Source of the DNA: Bolinopsis microptera
Taxonomy: Eukaryota > Ctenophora > Tentaculata > Lobata > Bolinopsidae
DNA length: 60,000 nucleotides
NCBI RefSeq assembly: GCF_026151205.1
Contig: NC_087072.1
Span: 7,490,084-7,550,083, forward strand
Reading direction: 5' to 3'
A program made the translations under genes and the position numbers. How positions within the stretch are numbered: the stretch's first letter is position 1; each line of letters begins with the position of its first letter. The notes under the pieces were generated by a model, which saw only the letters and a list, made by a program, of their open reading frames with translations, was not told the origin of the DNA and did not search any database. Shown here piece by piece: positions 11,793-20,849 of this stretch.

Positions 11793-12915
11793 GTGCGGTA
11801 AAAAAATCGAAATTATGCGGTACCGCACCCGACTATAAAGGTAAAATGTGCGGTAAGGTGCGGTAAATTTTTACCAATTATGCGGCAAATGTGCGACGAT
11901 TTTTTCGAAATTTGTGCGGGAATTGTGCGGTTTTCTTATGCATTTTCTGAAGGACTTTGCAAATTCTAAACGTATAACCGCCGCTCTTATCAAAAATAGA
12001 TCTGTTTATGTGTTACTGAGGGTGTAGTTCTTTACTAAGACCATGATTGAACCTATATTGAGATTCAGTTATCTGAGAACAGTGACTTGATCTGGTAGAG
12101 ATCAGGAGACATTTATTTGAAGACGCCTCTTGATAGAGTCGATCAGATCCGATGCCTGATCGCAAATATGTGACACGCTTGTTGGCATTGATCGTCAGTA
12201 CTTGTAAACCATTTGATCCAAGATCCATTAAGCCCACTATAAAGCCAACGCTACAACGAATCGAGCTCATTACCCGATAAAAAGGGCTGCAGGTATGATC
12301 GAAGTTCGGTAACGACGAGGGTTCCATAACGGCCTGGGTCACGGTCCCGAAAGGGCCTGGGTAACGGTCCCGAAAGGGCCTGGGTCAGGGTCCCGAAAGG
12401 GCCTGGGTCACGTGGTAACTGGGTCACGTGGCCTAGGTATGAGTTCCAAAAGGGCCTGGGTCACGGTCCCGAAAGGGCCTGGGTCAGGGTCCCGAAAGGG
12501 CCTGGGTCACGTGGTAACTGGGTCACGTGGCCTAGGCATGAGTTCCAGAAGGGCCTGGGTCACGGTCCCGAAAGGGCCTGGGTCACGTGGTAACTGGGTC
12601 ACGTGGCCTAGGTATGAGTTCCAAAAGGGCCTGGGTCACGGTCCCGAAAGGGCCTCAGTCACGGTCCTAAAAGGGCCTGAGTCACGGTCCTAAAAGGGCC
12701 CGACTTTTAACATATTTTGGTTTTTACACTCGAAACTCTTAACGCGAAAATTTCAAAATTATGCGAAATTACGCGGAAAATGCTAGATTATGCGGAAATA
12801 TGCAGAAAATTACAAAATGTGTGGGAGTGTGCGGAAAACAATAAATTATGCGGAAATGTGCGGAAAACGGTAAATTGTGCGATCCCGCACCCATCGCACC
12901 TAATATGTGCCTCTG
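11777..12915. mobile_element. Non-autonomous hAT-type DNA transposon inserted in CIA30 gene
   Basis: The ends are perfect 21-bp terminal inverted repeats (11777-11797 and 12895-12915) that begin CAGAGGCACATATTAGGTGC. The element is flanked by an exact 8-bp target-site duplication, AAAGGCAC, at 11769-11776 and 12916-12923. Both features are diagnostic of the hAT superfamily (CAG start, 8-bp duplication). The 1139 bp encode no transposase. The subterminal regions carry many copies of tgcggaaa and tgcggtaa words, plausible transposase-binding sites, and the centre is a minisatellite. The perfect TIRs and duplication suggest a recent insertion. Confidence 0.93.
12325..12705 (+). repeat. Minisatellite inside the hAT element
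   Basis: Tandem units of about 23 bases, typified by gggcctgggtcacggtcccg, interleaved with a longer unit containing tcacgtggtaactgggtcac and cctaggtatgagttcc. This gives a higher-order pattern of roughly 100-120 bases repeated about three times. The open frame across it is a by-product of repeat length and not a gene. The block lies wholly within the transposon. Confidence 0.85.
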
Positions 12916-12923
12916 AAAGGCAC

Positions 12924-12960
12924 AGGATCTTTAGAGATCGATTCCATTTCTTTTTATTGA
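12924..12960 (+). pseudogene. Orphaned 3' end of the CIA30-like coding sequence
   Basis: Directly after the right target-site duplication the sequence reads in the CIA30 frame as GSLEIDSISFY and then a stop (TGA 12958-12960). This is the expected last beta-strand of the CIA30 domain. It is separated from the rest of the gene by the 1139-bp hAT element and would only be translated if the element were excised or spliced out. Confidence 0.8.
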
Positions 12961-13059
12961 ATTTCAAATATGAGAGGTATCGACCTCTCTCTTCGAAATC
13001 TATGATTTGTGCAATGCATGACATTTTTCGAAGTTTTGGGGCACTTTTGACAACTTTAT

Positions 13060-13290
13060 TTTTATATTAAACGATTTGGAAAACTGAGTTAAGGTACGAC
13101 TTGGTAGATGACCCTCGTTTATTTTATGTGATGTATCGACCTTTCTCATCAACAATTATTTTGATATTTGCATGGTATTTGTATATTTTTTGTTTCATTT
13201 TTCATCTTTTTAAAAGATCTGGAAAACTGAGCCAAAGAGCGACTTGACAGCGGACGTGACTCTTCGCTATATTTTTAATGTTCTTGAAAA
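13060..13290 (+). repeat. Diverged direct repeat pair
   Basis: The segments starting near 13066 and 13213 share ctggaaaactgag followed by related acgacttg and gactc/gaccc words, about 148 bases apart. A related tcgacct(c)tct word also occurs at 12980 and 13137. They are old tandem duplicates just 3' of the CIA30 gene, with no coding signal. Confidence 0.45.
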
Positions 13291-13784
13291 TTGTATCCTC
13301 CTCGGGGTTTTATGTATATTTAAACTGATCACATTAACCTGGTTTGTGGCTAACAACCGCTCAATTCACATTGTTGCTACAGAAACGTCCTCCTCGCTTC
13401 ACCACAAGCTCAAATATAACTTTTACCAATTCTCCCATACCAGTATCATTTTACACGCCAAGCAGCCTTTACATTCGGTCCTTGATTATATTGGTAAGCA
13501 GTGAAATAGGAAGTAACACTGATTTGATTGGTTTAACACTGCTCTTAGATTTGTATTCCTCCACCTTGTTCGTTAATTACCACGTTTTCCTGATCTGTTA
13601 GGCTGTTAGTATTACGGTAATGTTTTCTCGCCAATGTAATGGTCCGGCAAAACAAACAGACGATTACAATTTAGCGTTTTTAAACAAATTTATTTCTGTT
13701 GTTGTTTATACGTGTTAACGTTAAATTTCTGACTGACTAACGTAACAACAAAATCTTTTTCGATATTCAATTCGTTTTAAACCA

Positions 13785-14093
13785 GGCAGGGACCGAGAGT
13801 ACCCATTGTCATGATAATATACGACTAAATATGACAAACGATGACAATATACAACTAAATATGACAAACGATGACAATATACGACAAGATTTTACAATAT
13901 ATGACAATATACGACAATACATGACAATACATAACAATATGTGACAAGATTGGACAATAAACGACAAGATTTGACAATATACGACAATATAATATGGCAA
14001 TATATGACATGATTTGACAAAATATGACAGTACACGACAAGATTGACAATTTGTGAGAAACTGTGGGAAAATGGGCACTCTCGGTTTCTGCCC
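13785..14093. mobile_element. Candidate MITE carrying a tandem-repeat core
   Basis: The ends form an imperfect inverted repeat: GGCAGGGACCGAGAGTACCC at 13785 and, on the reverse strand from 14093, GGGCAGAAACCGAGAGTGCC. The flanks ttaaacca and taaaccga could be a decayed 8-bp duplication. A paralogous region near 15285-15310 (upstream of the next gene copy) continues across this point without the element, resembling an empty site. Between the ends, 13815-14045 is a tandem array of tatgacaatatacgacaa-like units. The superfamily is uncertain; a CAG near each end would fit hAT. Confidence 0.55.
13815..14045 (+). repeat. Degenerate tandem array, unit near 17-18 bases
   Basis: Roughly a dozen copies of atgacaatatacgacaa and variants (tgacaagatttgacaatat) fill the core of the candidate MITE. 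Reverse-strand frames across it give Cys/Ile/Leu-rich repeats that are artefacts of the array. Confidence 0.85.
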
Positions 14094-14402
14094 TAAACCG
14101 ATTGAACTGTTTGTTTTGATTGTTTATTACATTGTTGTAACATTCGCTTTTTAACATTTTTATGTTTAACTTACATTATTTCATATTATACAATATACGT
14201 TTTATTGGCTGTGGCTAATTTTGATACGACACAGTCTGATTCCTTGAGATCCCCAAAACATATTATGTCCTCAACATCCATAGGAACTCAAATAAAATAT
14301 GCTTCTGTTACATATTTTGTTAAAAGAAATAAAAGAAATAGCTTAAAAAGTTACTAATCCGTCAATACCCTCAGAAGAATAATGTCAAACTATTGTTTCC
14401 AG

Positions 14403-14903
14403 ATGTTAAATTACCGTGGGAATTATTGGGATGACGACTTTATAGATCGCCGGAATTGGGCGGACAAATCTGCTGCCGCCATTGAAAGGGAGGAAAACGC
14501 GAAGGAAGAATTCCAACTTATCAGGGTTCAGATGGAGGAGCAGAAAGATCTTTCCCCGGGATTTTCTGAGACTATAGAACTTCTTAAGCCATCCTGTCAT
14601 CTCATTGATGCTTGTTGGAAATCCTTCCGTAAGCATGTGTGTAGTTTCGACGGATGGCGCACAAAACGGCGACTTGCAACTGCTGAAGAGAAGAAGAAAC
14701 ATGGGGAGAAAAGGAAGGCAAAAGTTTATTTTACTGACGTGACTTATTCTGTGCCTCGCAGGAGTAAAGGAAAGGAAAGTAAGGAAAAAAGAAAGGAGAG
14801 TACTACTAACAAAGAAAATGACAAGGAGAATAACAAAAGGTTGTTTGAAGATGAACAATGTCCTTCTACAGCTTCTACTTACAAGAAATCGAAGAACTGT
14901 TAG
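14403..14903 (+). CDS. Unrecognised four-copy family, copy 1
   Basis: The start chosen is ATG 14403, immediately after a splice acceptor (TTGTTTCCAG, ending 14402); an ATG 21 bases upstream would lie on the intron side. The product is about 166 residues. Its conserved core runs from NWADKSAAAIEREE through LLKPSCHLIDACWKSFR, HVCSFDGW and TKRRLATAEEKKKHGEKRK to YFTDVTYSVP. The tail is highly charged and Lys/Glu/Asn-rich, consistent with a nuclear or nucleic-acid-binding protein. There is no signal peptide or membrane segment. Cys and His at C-H-x4-C-x6-H-x-C spacing could bind a metal ion, which is inference. I do not recognise the family. Confidence 0.75.
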   Translation: MLNYRGNYWDDDFIDRRNWADKSAAAIEREENAKEEFQLIRVQMEEQKDLSPGFSETIELLKPSCHLIDACWKSFRKHVCSFDGWRTKRRLATAEEKKKHGEKRKAKVYFTDVTYSVPRRSKGKESKEKRKESTTNKENDKENNKRLFEDEQCPSTASTYKKSKNC

Positions 14904-14921
14904 TCTTGATAACAGCTTCAT

Positions 14922-15950
14922 ATAACAGCTGTTTTATTGTTTTGCAATGTTTTATCGTTAAGACTTTAAGAGGGCAATGTTATCTGTCCTAAAGCTGGTT
15001 GGGCACTTTCTTTGGAACTTGTTTCGAGGCAGTTTGTATTTCTAGCAATCGAATATTTGTATTTATTTCATAATTATCTATTTGAGCTTCGGCGTTTTTT
15101 AACTTTTAAATTGTTTGTAGCAACCAATTTTGTGCCACAGCCGATCAGTTTCGAAGAAAGTTTCAAATTCATTTGTTAGGCTTTAACTTTAAGATTTTAT
15201 TCGAAGAATTTTATAGGTTTCATCGAAGATATATCTGACTGGCTAAAGTAACTAAAACAACAAAACATTTCTAATATTCAATTCGTTTTTAGCCAATTAA
15301 ACTAATTGTCATTGTTTTAGTGTAATGTTTTAATCTTCACCAGCTATGATTTACATATTACTTTTAATTGTTTATAAAATACGTTTTTAACCTTTTTACA
15401 TTATCACAATTATATTATTTTGAAATTGTTTATATAACTTCACGTACACTATAACATCAAGATCGGTGTAATATTGGGTTAGGCGATAATTTACGTTTTT
15501 CCTATTTTACCATTTATACATTTTTAATTAACATTACTTGTTGTTAATTTAAGTGGCAGTGGCTACTTTTCATAATTTTACCTAATTATATACATTCGAG
15601 TAATACGTTACAGTTTAATAATTCATTTCAATATTATTATTGTATATTTATTACTACAACACAATTATCATGAAAACTTACATTTTTATAAACGTGTTTA
15701 ATTGTTCATCAATTCGTGTTCGATTTATTTGTATTGCAGTGTAGAATGAAGTATTAACTTTAATCGTTATTTCGAATATCTGACTTGATTGCATGCAAGA
15801 AGTATCTCACCTTGACAAATAAAAGCTTAAAATACTTTTCCAAATACTATCAAAAGAAAGTAAAAACAATCTTTTGTTATGTTTTTTTGAATTATGCGGT
15901 TTGTTCGATTTGTTCGACAATATTCATGAATGATTTTCCATCATTTCCAG
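14922..15950. other. Spacer upstream of copy 2, homologous to spacer upstream of copy 1
   Basis: No gene is seen. Bases 15225-15300 (ctgactggctaaagtaac...attcaattcgttttt) match 13725-13785, and scattered words further on match 14110-14230. This shows that copies 1 and 2 arose by tandem duplication of a unit of about 1.5 kb. The spacer ends in the splice acceptor TCATTTCCAG (15950). Confidence 0.55.
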
Positions 15951-15969
15951 GTGATGTTTGGCTTTAGTT

Positions 15970-16956
15970 ATGACTTTGATTCCTAAAGACTGTAGTATAA
16001 AGACGAAGTCACGCCGGATCTCTCGCCGAGGATGGGCTGAAAAATCTGCTGCTGCCATGCGACGTGAGGAAACTGCGGTGAAGATGTTTGAAACTGCTCG
16101 GCTGAAGATGGAAGCACGTGACGACCTTTCTGTTGGATCACGTGAGACAGTCCAGCTTCTGAAACCATCCTGTCATCTGACTGAAGCGTGTTGGAAATCA
16201 TTTCGTGGACATGTATGTAGTGTCGAGGGATGGAGCACCAAGCGAAGAGTTGCCACCGAAGCAGAAAAGAAGAAACACGGAGAAACTAGGAAGGGAAGAG
16301 TTTATTTTGTTGATGTGATTTACTCTGTGCCTCACCATAGTAAAGAAAGAGAAAGCAGCTATAAAGAGCGTAACAAAGAGAATATAAATCCTGACAACCA
16401 GAAACAGTTCCAAGATAAGAACAAAGCAGGTCCTTCTCTGTCTCCCCCTCCAGTGTCTCCATCTGTACAGAGTTCTAAATTTTTCAAAAGATTGTCTTCT
16501 ACTCTGCCATCTGCGTCTTCTATTCTGTCTCCTGCGTCTTCTTTTCTGTCTCCTGCGTCTTCTATCCTGTCTCCTGCGTCTTCTTCTCTGCCATCTGTCT
16601 CTTCTACTCTGTCATCTGCGTCTTCTATTCTGTCTCCTGCGTCTTCTATTCTGTCTCCTGCGTCTTCTTCTCTGCCATCTGTCTCTTCTACTCTGTCATC
16701 TGCGTCTTCTATTCTGTCTCCGGTGTCTTCTATTCTGTCTCCTGTGTCATCCGATCAGTCTCCTCCTTCTGTGTCTCCCTCTGTAAAGAGTTCTAAATTT
16801 TTCAAGAGATTATCTTGCACACTGTCTCCTGATTCTCCTGTGTCTTCTACTGTATCCATTTCTCCAGCTCCTTTGTTTCCTCAGTCTAGTCGGTTTCCTT
16901 TTCTAGTTCCTCTTTGTAGTTCCTCCCCGATATATCAGGAGATTGAAGGGATGTGA
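15970..16956 (+). CDS. Unrecognised four-copy family, copy 2, with Ser/Pro repeat tail
   Basis: The core (GWAEKSAAAMRREE ... LLKPSCHLTEACWKSFRGHV ... GWSTKRRVATEAEKKKHG ... VYFVDVIYSVP) is nearly identical to copy 3. The C-terminus is replaced by a long Ser/Pro/Leu-rich tail built of SSILSPA-type heptads. The start is a problem: the ATG equivalent to copy 3 (15954, three bases after the acceptor) is out of frame with the core and stops after ten codons. The core frame is open from an ATG at 15970, giving about 328 residues starting MTLIPKDC. So either the start has shifted to 15970 or the gene is damaged at its 5' end. Confidence 0.65.
   Translation: MTLIPKDCSIKTKSRRISRRGWAEKSAAAMRREETAVKMFETARLKMEARDDLSVGSRETVQLLKPSCHLTEACWKSFRGHVCSVEGWSTKRRVATEAEKKKHGETRKGRVYFVDVIYSVPHHSKERESSYKERNKENINPDNQKQFQDKNKAGPSLSPPPVSPSVQSSKFFKRLSSTLPSASSILSPASSFLSPASSILSPASSSLPSVSSTLSSASSILSPASSILSPASSSLPSVSSTLSSASSILSPVSSILSPVSSDQSPPSVSPSVKSSKFFKRLSCTLSPDSPVSSTVSISPAPLFPQSSRFPFLVPLCSSSPIYQEIEGM
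16500..16760 (+). repeat. Coding minisatellite (21-base unit) in copy 2
   Basis: About twelve tandem units of tcttctattctgtctcctgc and variants, encoding SSILSPA / SSSLPSV / SSTLSSA heptads. Every unit is a multiple of three, so the frame is kept. It includes a larger duplicated block (near 16580-16640 and 16665-16720). Confidence 0.9.
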
Positions 16957-17690
16957 GCTGTCAATTATTAGAGCTAACAATCTTATCACGATGGCTTGGT
17001 GTTTACCTGGTTATTTATGATCAGGCGATGTGATTTGTGATTTCATGTTTAAAATATTAAGTTTCCTGCGAATGTTATTTTCCTGTATTTAACCACATAT
17101 TCAACTGATATCACAATAAGTTGGTATTGTTTAACTTATTATAAACATTATATCAAATTTGTATTTTTCATGCATGAAATGAAATTTATAGTAATATTTT
17201 GATCTGTCTGGTTTTTAACTTTATAGATTTAATTATTTCGGGTATTCCTATGCTAGCATTACATCAGAATTTTACTTTTTAATGAAGTTTCTTTTTATCA
17301 AAATTTTACTATTTGCTATTTGTCGACTTAAATTATTGAAACTGTCAACGAATTGTAAAGCTTTTTGTTGTTTATCAAGTTATCAATCATTAATCAGAAA
17401 TCACCATATTAGATAATATCTTGGTGTTCTCAAACTTTTTATTATTAATGATTTTGTAGATCGTCAGTTATGACATTTTGGTTTTATATTCAGTCATAAG
17501 AGATTTCGTGTCTTCAGTCTTGTCATTTTATTATTATCAATATTTTATGAAAAAGTCCGACTGGTATCATTTCACTTAGAAATAGAATCAAATTTATGAA
17601 ATAATTTCACTTTGCTATGCAATAATTTGTATTTTGCTTGATATAATGTTAAAATTAAAACTGTCATTATTAATGATTTTTTTTCGTATC
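16957..17690. other. Spacer between copies 2 and 3
   Basis: AT-rich with no gene or clear repeat. It ends in the acceptor TATCCTCAG (17695), three bases before the ATG of copy 3. Confidence 0.5.
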
Positions 17691-17698
17691 CTCAGGTG

Positions 17699-18289
17699 AT
17701 GTTTCAAGGATTTGATTATGGTGCCTTCAATGGTTCGTTTGAGAAGGATCTCCGTTCGTCCCGCAGGGGATGGGCTGAAAAATCTGCTGCTGCCATGCGA
17801 CGTGAGGAAACTGCGGTGAAGATGTTTGAAACTGCCCGGCTGAAGATGGAAGCACGTGACGACCTTTCTGTTGGATCACGTGAGACAGTCCAGCTTCTGA
17901 AACCATCCTGTCATCTGACTGAAGCGTGTTGGAAATCATTTCGTGGACATGTATGTAGTGTCGAGGGATGGAGCACCAAGCGAAGGGTAGCCACCGAAGA
18001 AGAAAAGAAGAAACACGGAGAAACTAGGAAGGGAAGAGTTTATTTTGTTGATGTGATCTACCTGCCCAGCCAAAATAAACGAAAGCCAAAAGAGAACACC
18101 CTTGAGAACTACATACAGTATCCAGGGGAGAATATAAAGTGTGATCTGAACAAGAGACAATTAGAAGATGAGAGCGAAGCAGGTACTTCTCTGAATCCTT
18201 CAGGTCCTTCTCTGTATCCTTCAGGTCCTTCTCTGTATCCTATGTATCCTTTAAGTTCGTCTCCTAACAAGCGGTTAAAGTACTTTTAA
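17699..18289 (+). CDS. Unrecognised four-copy family, copy 3
   Basis: 196 residues from ATG 17699, three bases after a splice acceptor. The core is almost identical at the nucleotide level to copy 2 over about 17765-18055: only a handful of substitutions in nearly 290 bases, while the flanks and tails are unrelated. The tail differs from copy 2: a basic/polar linker, then three SGPSLYP-type repeats and the ending PNKRLKYF. The conserved SCHLTEACWKSFRGHVC block is intact. Function unknown; a small basic nuclear protein is a guess from composition. Confidence 0.75.
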   Translation: MFQGFDYGAFNGSFEKDLRSSRRGWAEKSAAAMRREETAVKMFETARLKMEARDDLSVGSRETVQLLKPSCHLTEACWKSFRGHVCSVEGWSTKRRVATEEEKKKHGETRKGRVYFVDVIYLPSQNKRKPKENTLENYIQYPGENIKCDLNKRQLEDESEAGTSLNPSGPSLYPSGPSLYPMYPLSSSPNKRLKYF

Positions 18290-18876
18290 CAATTGAAACC
18301 TGCTGTTAAAGACTTCTGCTGAAATGTTTGAGATGTTAAATTGTCTGGCAAGGTTTTCGTTGTTTTTAACCATTTTTATTAATTTCCACTGATGCCTGAG
18401 ATTGTTTTTAAATTGTTTATAGCATTTATTTTTATATAATATAGTTATATTATATTTTAAATCTGTATAATGCTCATTGGAACTTGATCTTCATTTCCAA
18501 TCGGTTAAATGGTTTGTGAACTGAGTCTGTTTTTTTTTCAGGACTAACATTTTATAATTTACTACCGAAAGTTGTACTTCTTGTTTTTAATCAAATCATG
18601 ATAATAAATTATTACCTGATACCTTATACGACGCGAGTTTTAAGTTTTTTAGATCGATAATCACTATTTTATTATTAATATTAAGATATCTTATCTAAAA
18701 TGCTTATAAATTAAAATTATTCGTATCATAATATCATTCATTGTCACACAGCTTGAATTTGAGATGTAAAAGGAAATCTCAATTTGTATTTCACCATTAA
18801 TTTAAACTTATTTTGTTAATATCATTACTTAAGCTACTCTAACATAAGCGTATCATGCAGTTAGTATACTATTACT
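18290..18876. other. Spacer downstream of copy 3
   Basis: AT-rich, with no gene or repeat that I can support; it presumably holds the 3' UTR of copy 3. Confidence 0.45.
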
Positions 18877-18884
18877 ATTAACGT

Positions 18885-19134
18885 CCCACAGCCAGAAACC
18901 TTAGCAGACTAGCAGATAATCTGCGAGGAAATTTTCGATTTCGGAGGAAATTTTTGGTGCCAAAGAGGAAATTTTAAAAGTTTACGATCTCAATTTGAAC
19001 AAGAATTTCGCTGCGGTTAAACCACTTACCACGCACGATCAATTTTCCCTACGATGTACTTGTACCAGAAAAGCGGGCCACAGAAAACAGAAAATTTGTA
19101 TCTGCGAGGAAATTTTTAACTTTCTGGATGTGGG
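18885..19134. mobile_element. MITE with 8-bp target-site duplication (hAT-like)
   Basis: A 250-bp element with terminal inverted repeats CCCACAGCCAGAAA / CCCACATCCAGAAA (one mismatch), flanked by the exact 8-bp duplication ATTAACGT at 18877-18884 and 19135-19142. Inside are three copies of gaggaaatttt. It has no coding capacity. The 8-bp duplication points to hAT, although the CCCACA end is not the most typical hAT start. Confidence 0.85.
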
Positions 19135-19732
19135 ATTAACGTTAACTCTTATTAAAATTCATTCACATATTTCTAATTATCTTTGACAATACAATTTGTT
19201 TGATTGATATGAGGCGCATTTAAGTGTTTGATAAATATCAAATTTAATTGGGACTTCAGTATTGAAATTTAACCCAGAACCTAGTTCGACAAGTTTATTA
19301 TATAACTCCACTTTTGACCTATTTGGCGGCCATTTATTAATTCCATAATTGCACCGGTTTTTGTTCCAGGGGGTGCGATTACAAAACTAATTGCACTGTT
19401 TTGAGAGTGACCGAAATCTTATAAGGTACGATTACTAAACTAATTGCACTGATTCCCTGAAAGATGCTGTAAATCATGGCTCAGGCAGATAATTAGAGTT
19501 AGAGAGAGCACCTCGTAAAATGAGGACCCAATTAAAACCAAGTATTTTACTACTGTGAGGTGCTGATTCAAGTATTGACTTAAATCAACTACCTGAGGTA
19601 GTTTGGCGACCGTTAGTGCAATGGTCGCACGAAAAAAATTTATGGGCATAAATTTAAATTTAAAGTTTAGGACAACATCTTTCCTTGTGTTTGGAATAAG
19701 TCAATCATTGCATTAACACAACACAGTATGAG

Positions 19733-20432
19733 GCTGAGATCTCACTAATTATTTGTAAAACAAAAAGTGGCATAACTTATGTTCTGTTAAATATTTTTGC
19801 TTCTAAATTTCACAGAATGTTAATAACAAGTATCTAAACCTTTGTGGCAAGTTTTGTGTGATTGCGAGCTTCACTGAGCTTATTCGACTAATTTAGCCCC
19901 TGAGCGAGCTAGCTTGAATTTCTCACCCAGAACTGTTTACATTGGTTAATAGAAACCACCAAAAAAAATCTTGGGTAACAAAATTAAAAAACCAGCGATT
20001 TATTCACGTTTTACCAATTCTATTCACATGGATCCATCGCACATTCCATTCTCTCTATATTTTAACTGATAAGGACTATCACAGATGATCCTTCCTGCTT
20101 GTTTATATCGTTCTTCTTACATGGAATGTGCGATGTATCATGGTGAATAGAATTGGTAAAACATAAATAAATCGGTGGTTTTTTAATTTTTTTACCCAGG
20201 ATTTTTTTTGGTGGTTTCTATTAACCAATGTAAACAGTTCTGGGTGAGAAATTAAAGCTAGCACACTCAGGAGCTAACTTTGTCAGACAAGCTCAGACTC
20301 ACACAAAACTTAGCACGAAGTTGTGTCTAATTATGATTAACATACTCTAAAAATTTGAATCAAAAATATTAATCAGAACGTAAGTTATGGCGCTTTTCCA
20401 TTCTGAGATAAAATAATTAGTGAGATCTCAGC
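19733..20432. mobile_element. Foldback element, about 700 bp
   Basis: A long imperfect inverted repeat. The outer ends are gctgagatctcactaattat (19733) and its complement ending at 20432. The inner arms around 19915-20055 and 20115-20260 match closely (cccagaactgtttacattgg / ccaatgtaaacagttctggg; ttttaccaattctattcac / gtgaatagaattggtaaaa). A 3-bp GAG lies on both sides and could be a target-site duplication, but that is weak. The RNA or single strand would form a long hairpin. No ORF. Confidence 0.75.
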
Positions 20433-20550
20433 GAGCTGTTACAATTTTAAGAGATAAGGATGGGTAGACTTTTGAGGCCCACCCTGTATAACAACAAAGT
20501 CGGTGCGATTATAAACTAATTACACTGGTTATAACATCAGAGGCGTGGAG

Positions 20551-20740
20551 TTATACGCGAATCTAACTGCATGTATAATACGATTACACCAGTTATTGCA
20601 CTCGGCTGCGCCTCGTGAAATAACTGCAATAATCGAACTCGGCTTCGCCTCGTGCGATTATTGTATCAATTTCCACTCGGCTGCGCCTCGTGCAATTAAT
20701 AGTGTAATCGCATTATACGCAGTTAGATTAGCGTATATAA
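20551..20740. repeat. Palindromic repeat with CTCGGCTGCGCCTCGTG boxes
   Basis: The outer arms (ttatacgcgaatctaactgc from 20551; its near complement ending about 20740) enclose three boxes of ctcggctgcgcctcgtg at 20601, 20638 (one change) and 20676, alternating with gattac/taattg words. It probably represents a small repetitive element or MITE about 110 bases upstream of gene copy 4. Related cggtgcgatta..ctaattgcac words occur at 19370-19450 and 20500-20526. Confidence 0.65.
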
Positions 20741-20849
20741 TACAATTTCCAGTATCATTGAAAATGTAAGTTATGTGTTGAATAAAGCTCATCATGACCT
20801 TATAAAAACTATTGATTGCATTTAACGAACTTGCAAACTTTTCCAGAAA

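Noticed and set aside
11364-11828. 154-codon reverse-strand ORF
   Set aside because: Shadow of the CIA30 gene and running into the transposon end.
12412-12693. 93-codon ORF over the repeat in the hAT element
   Set aside because: It translates a minisatellite; no domain, and a by-product of unit length.
13815-14157. Reverse-strand ORFs rich in Cys/Ile/Leu (89 and 100 codons)
   Set aside because: Artefacts of the tandem tgacaatatacgacaa array.
14382-14402. Upstream ATG of family copy 1
   Set aside because: It sits before a strong acceptor at 14402, and homology with the other copies supports the start at 14403.
14406-14921. 171-codon reverse-strand ORF opposite family copy 1
   Set aside because: Shadow of the conserved sense frame, whose protein is preserved in three other copies.
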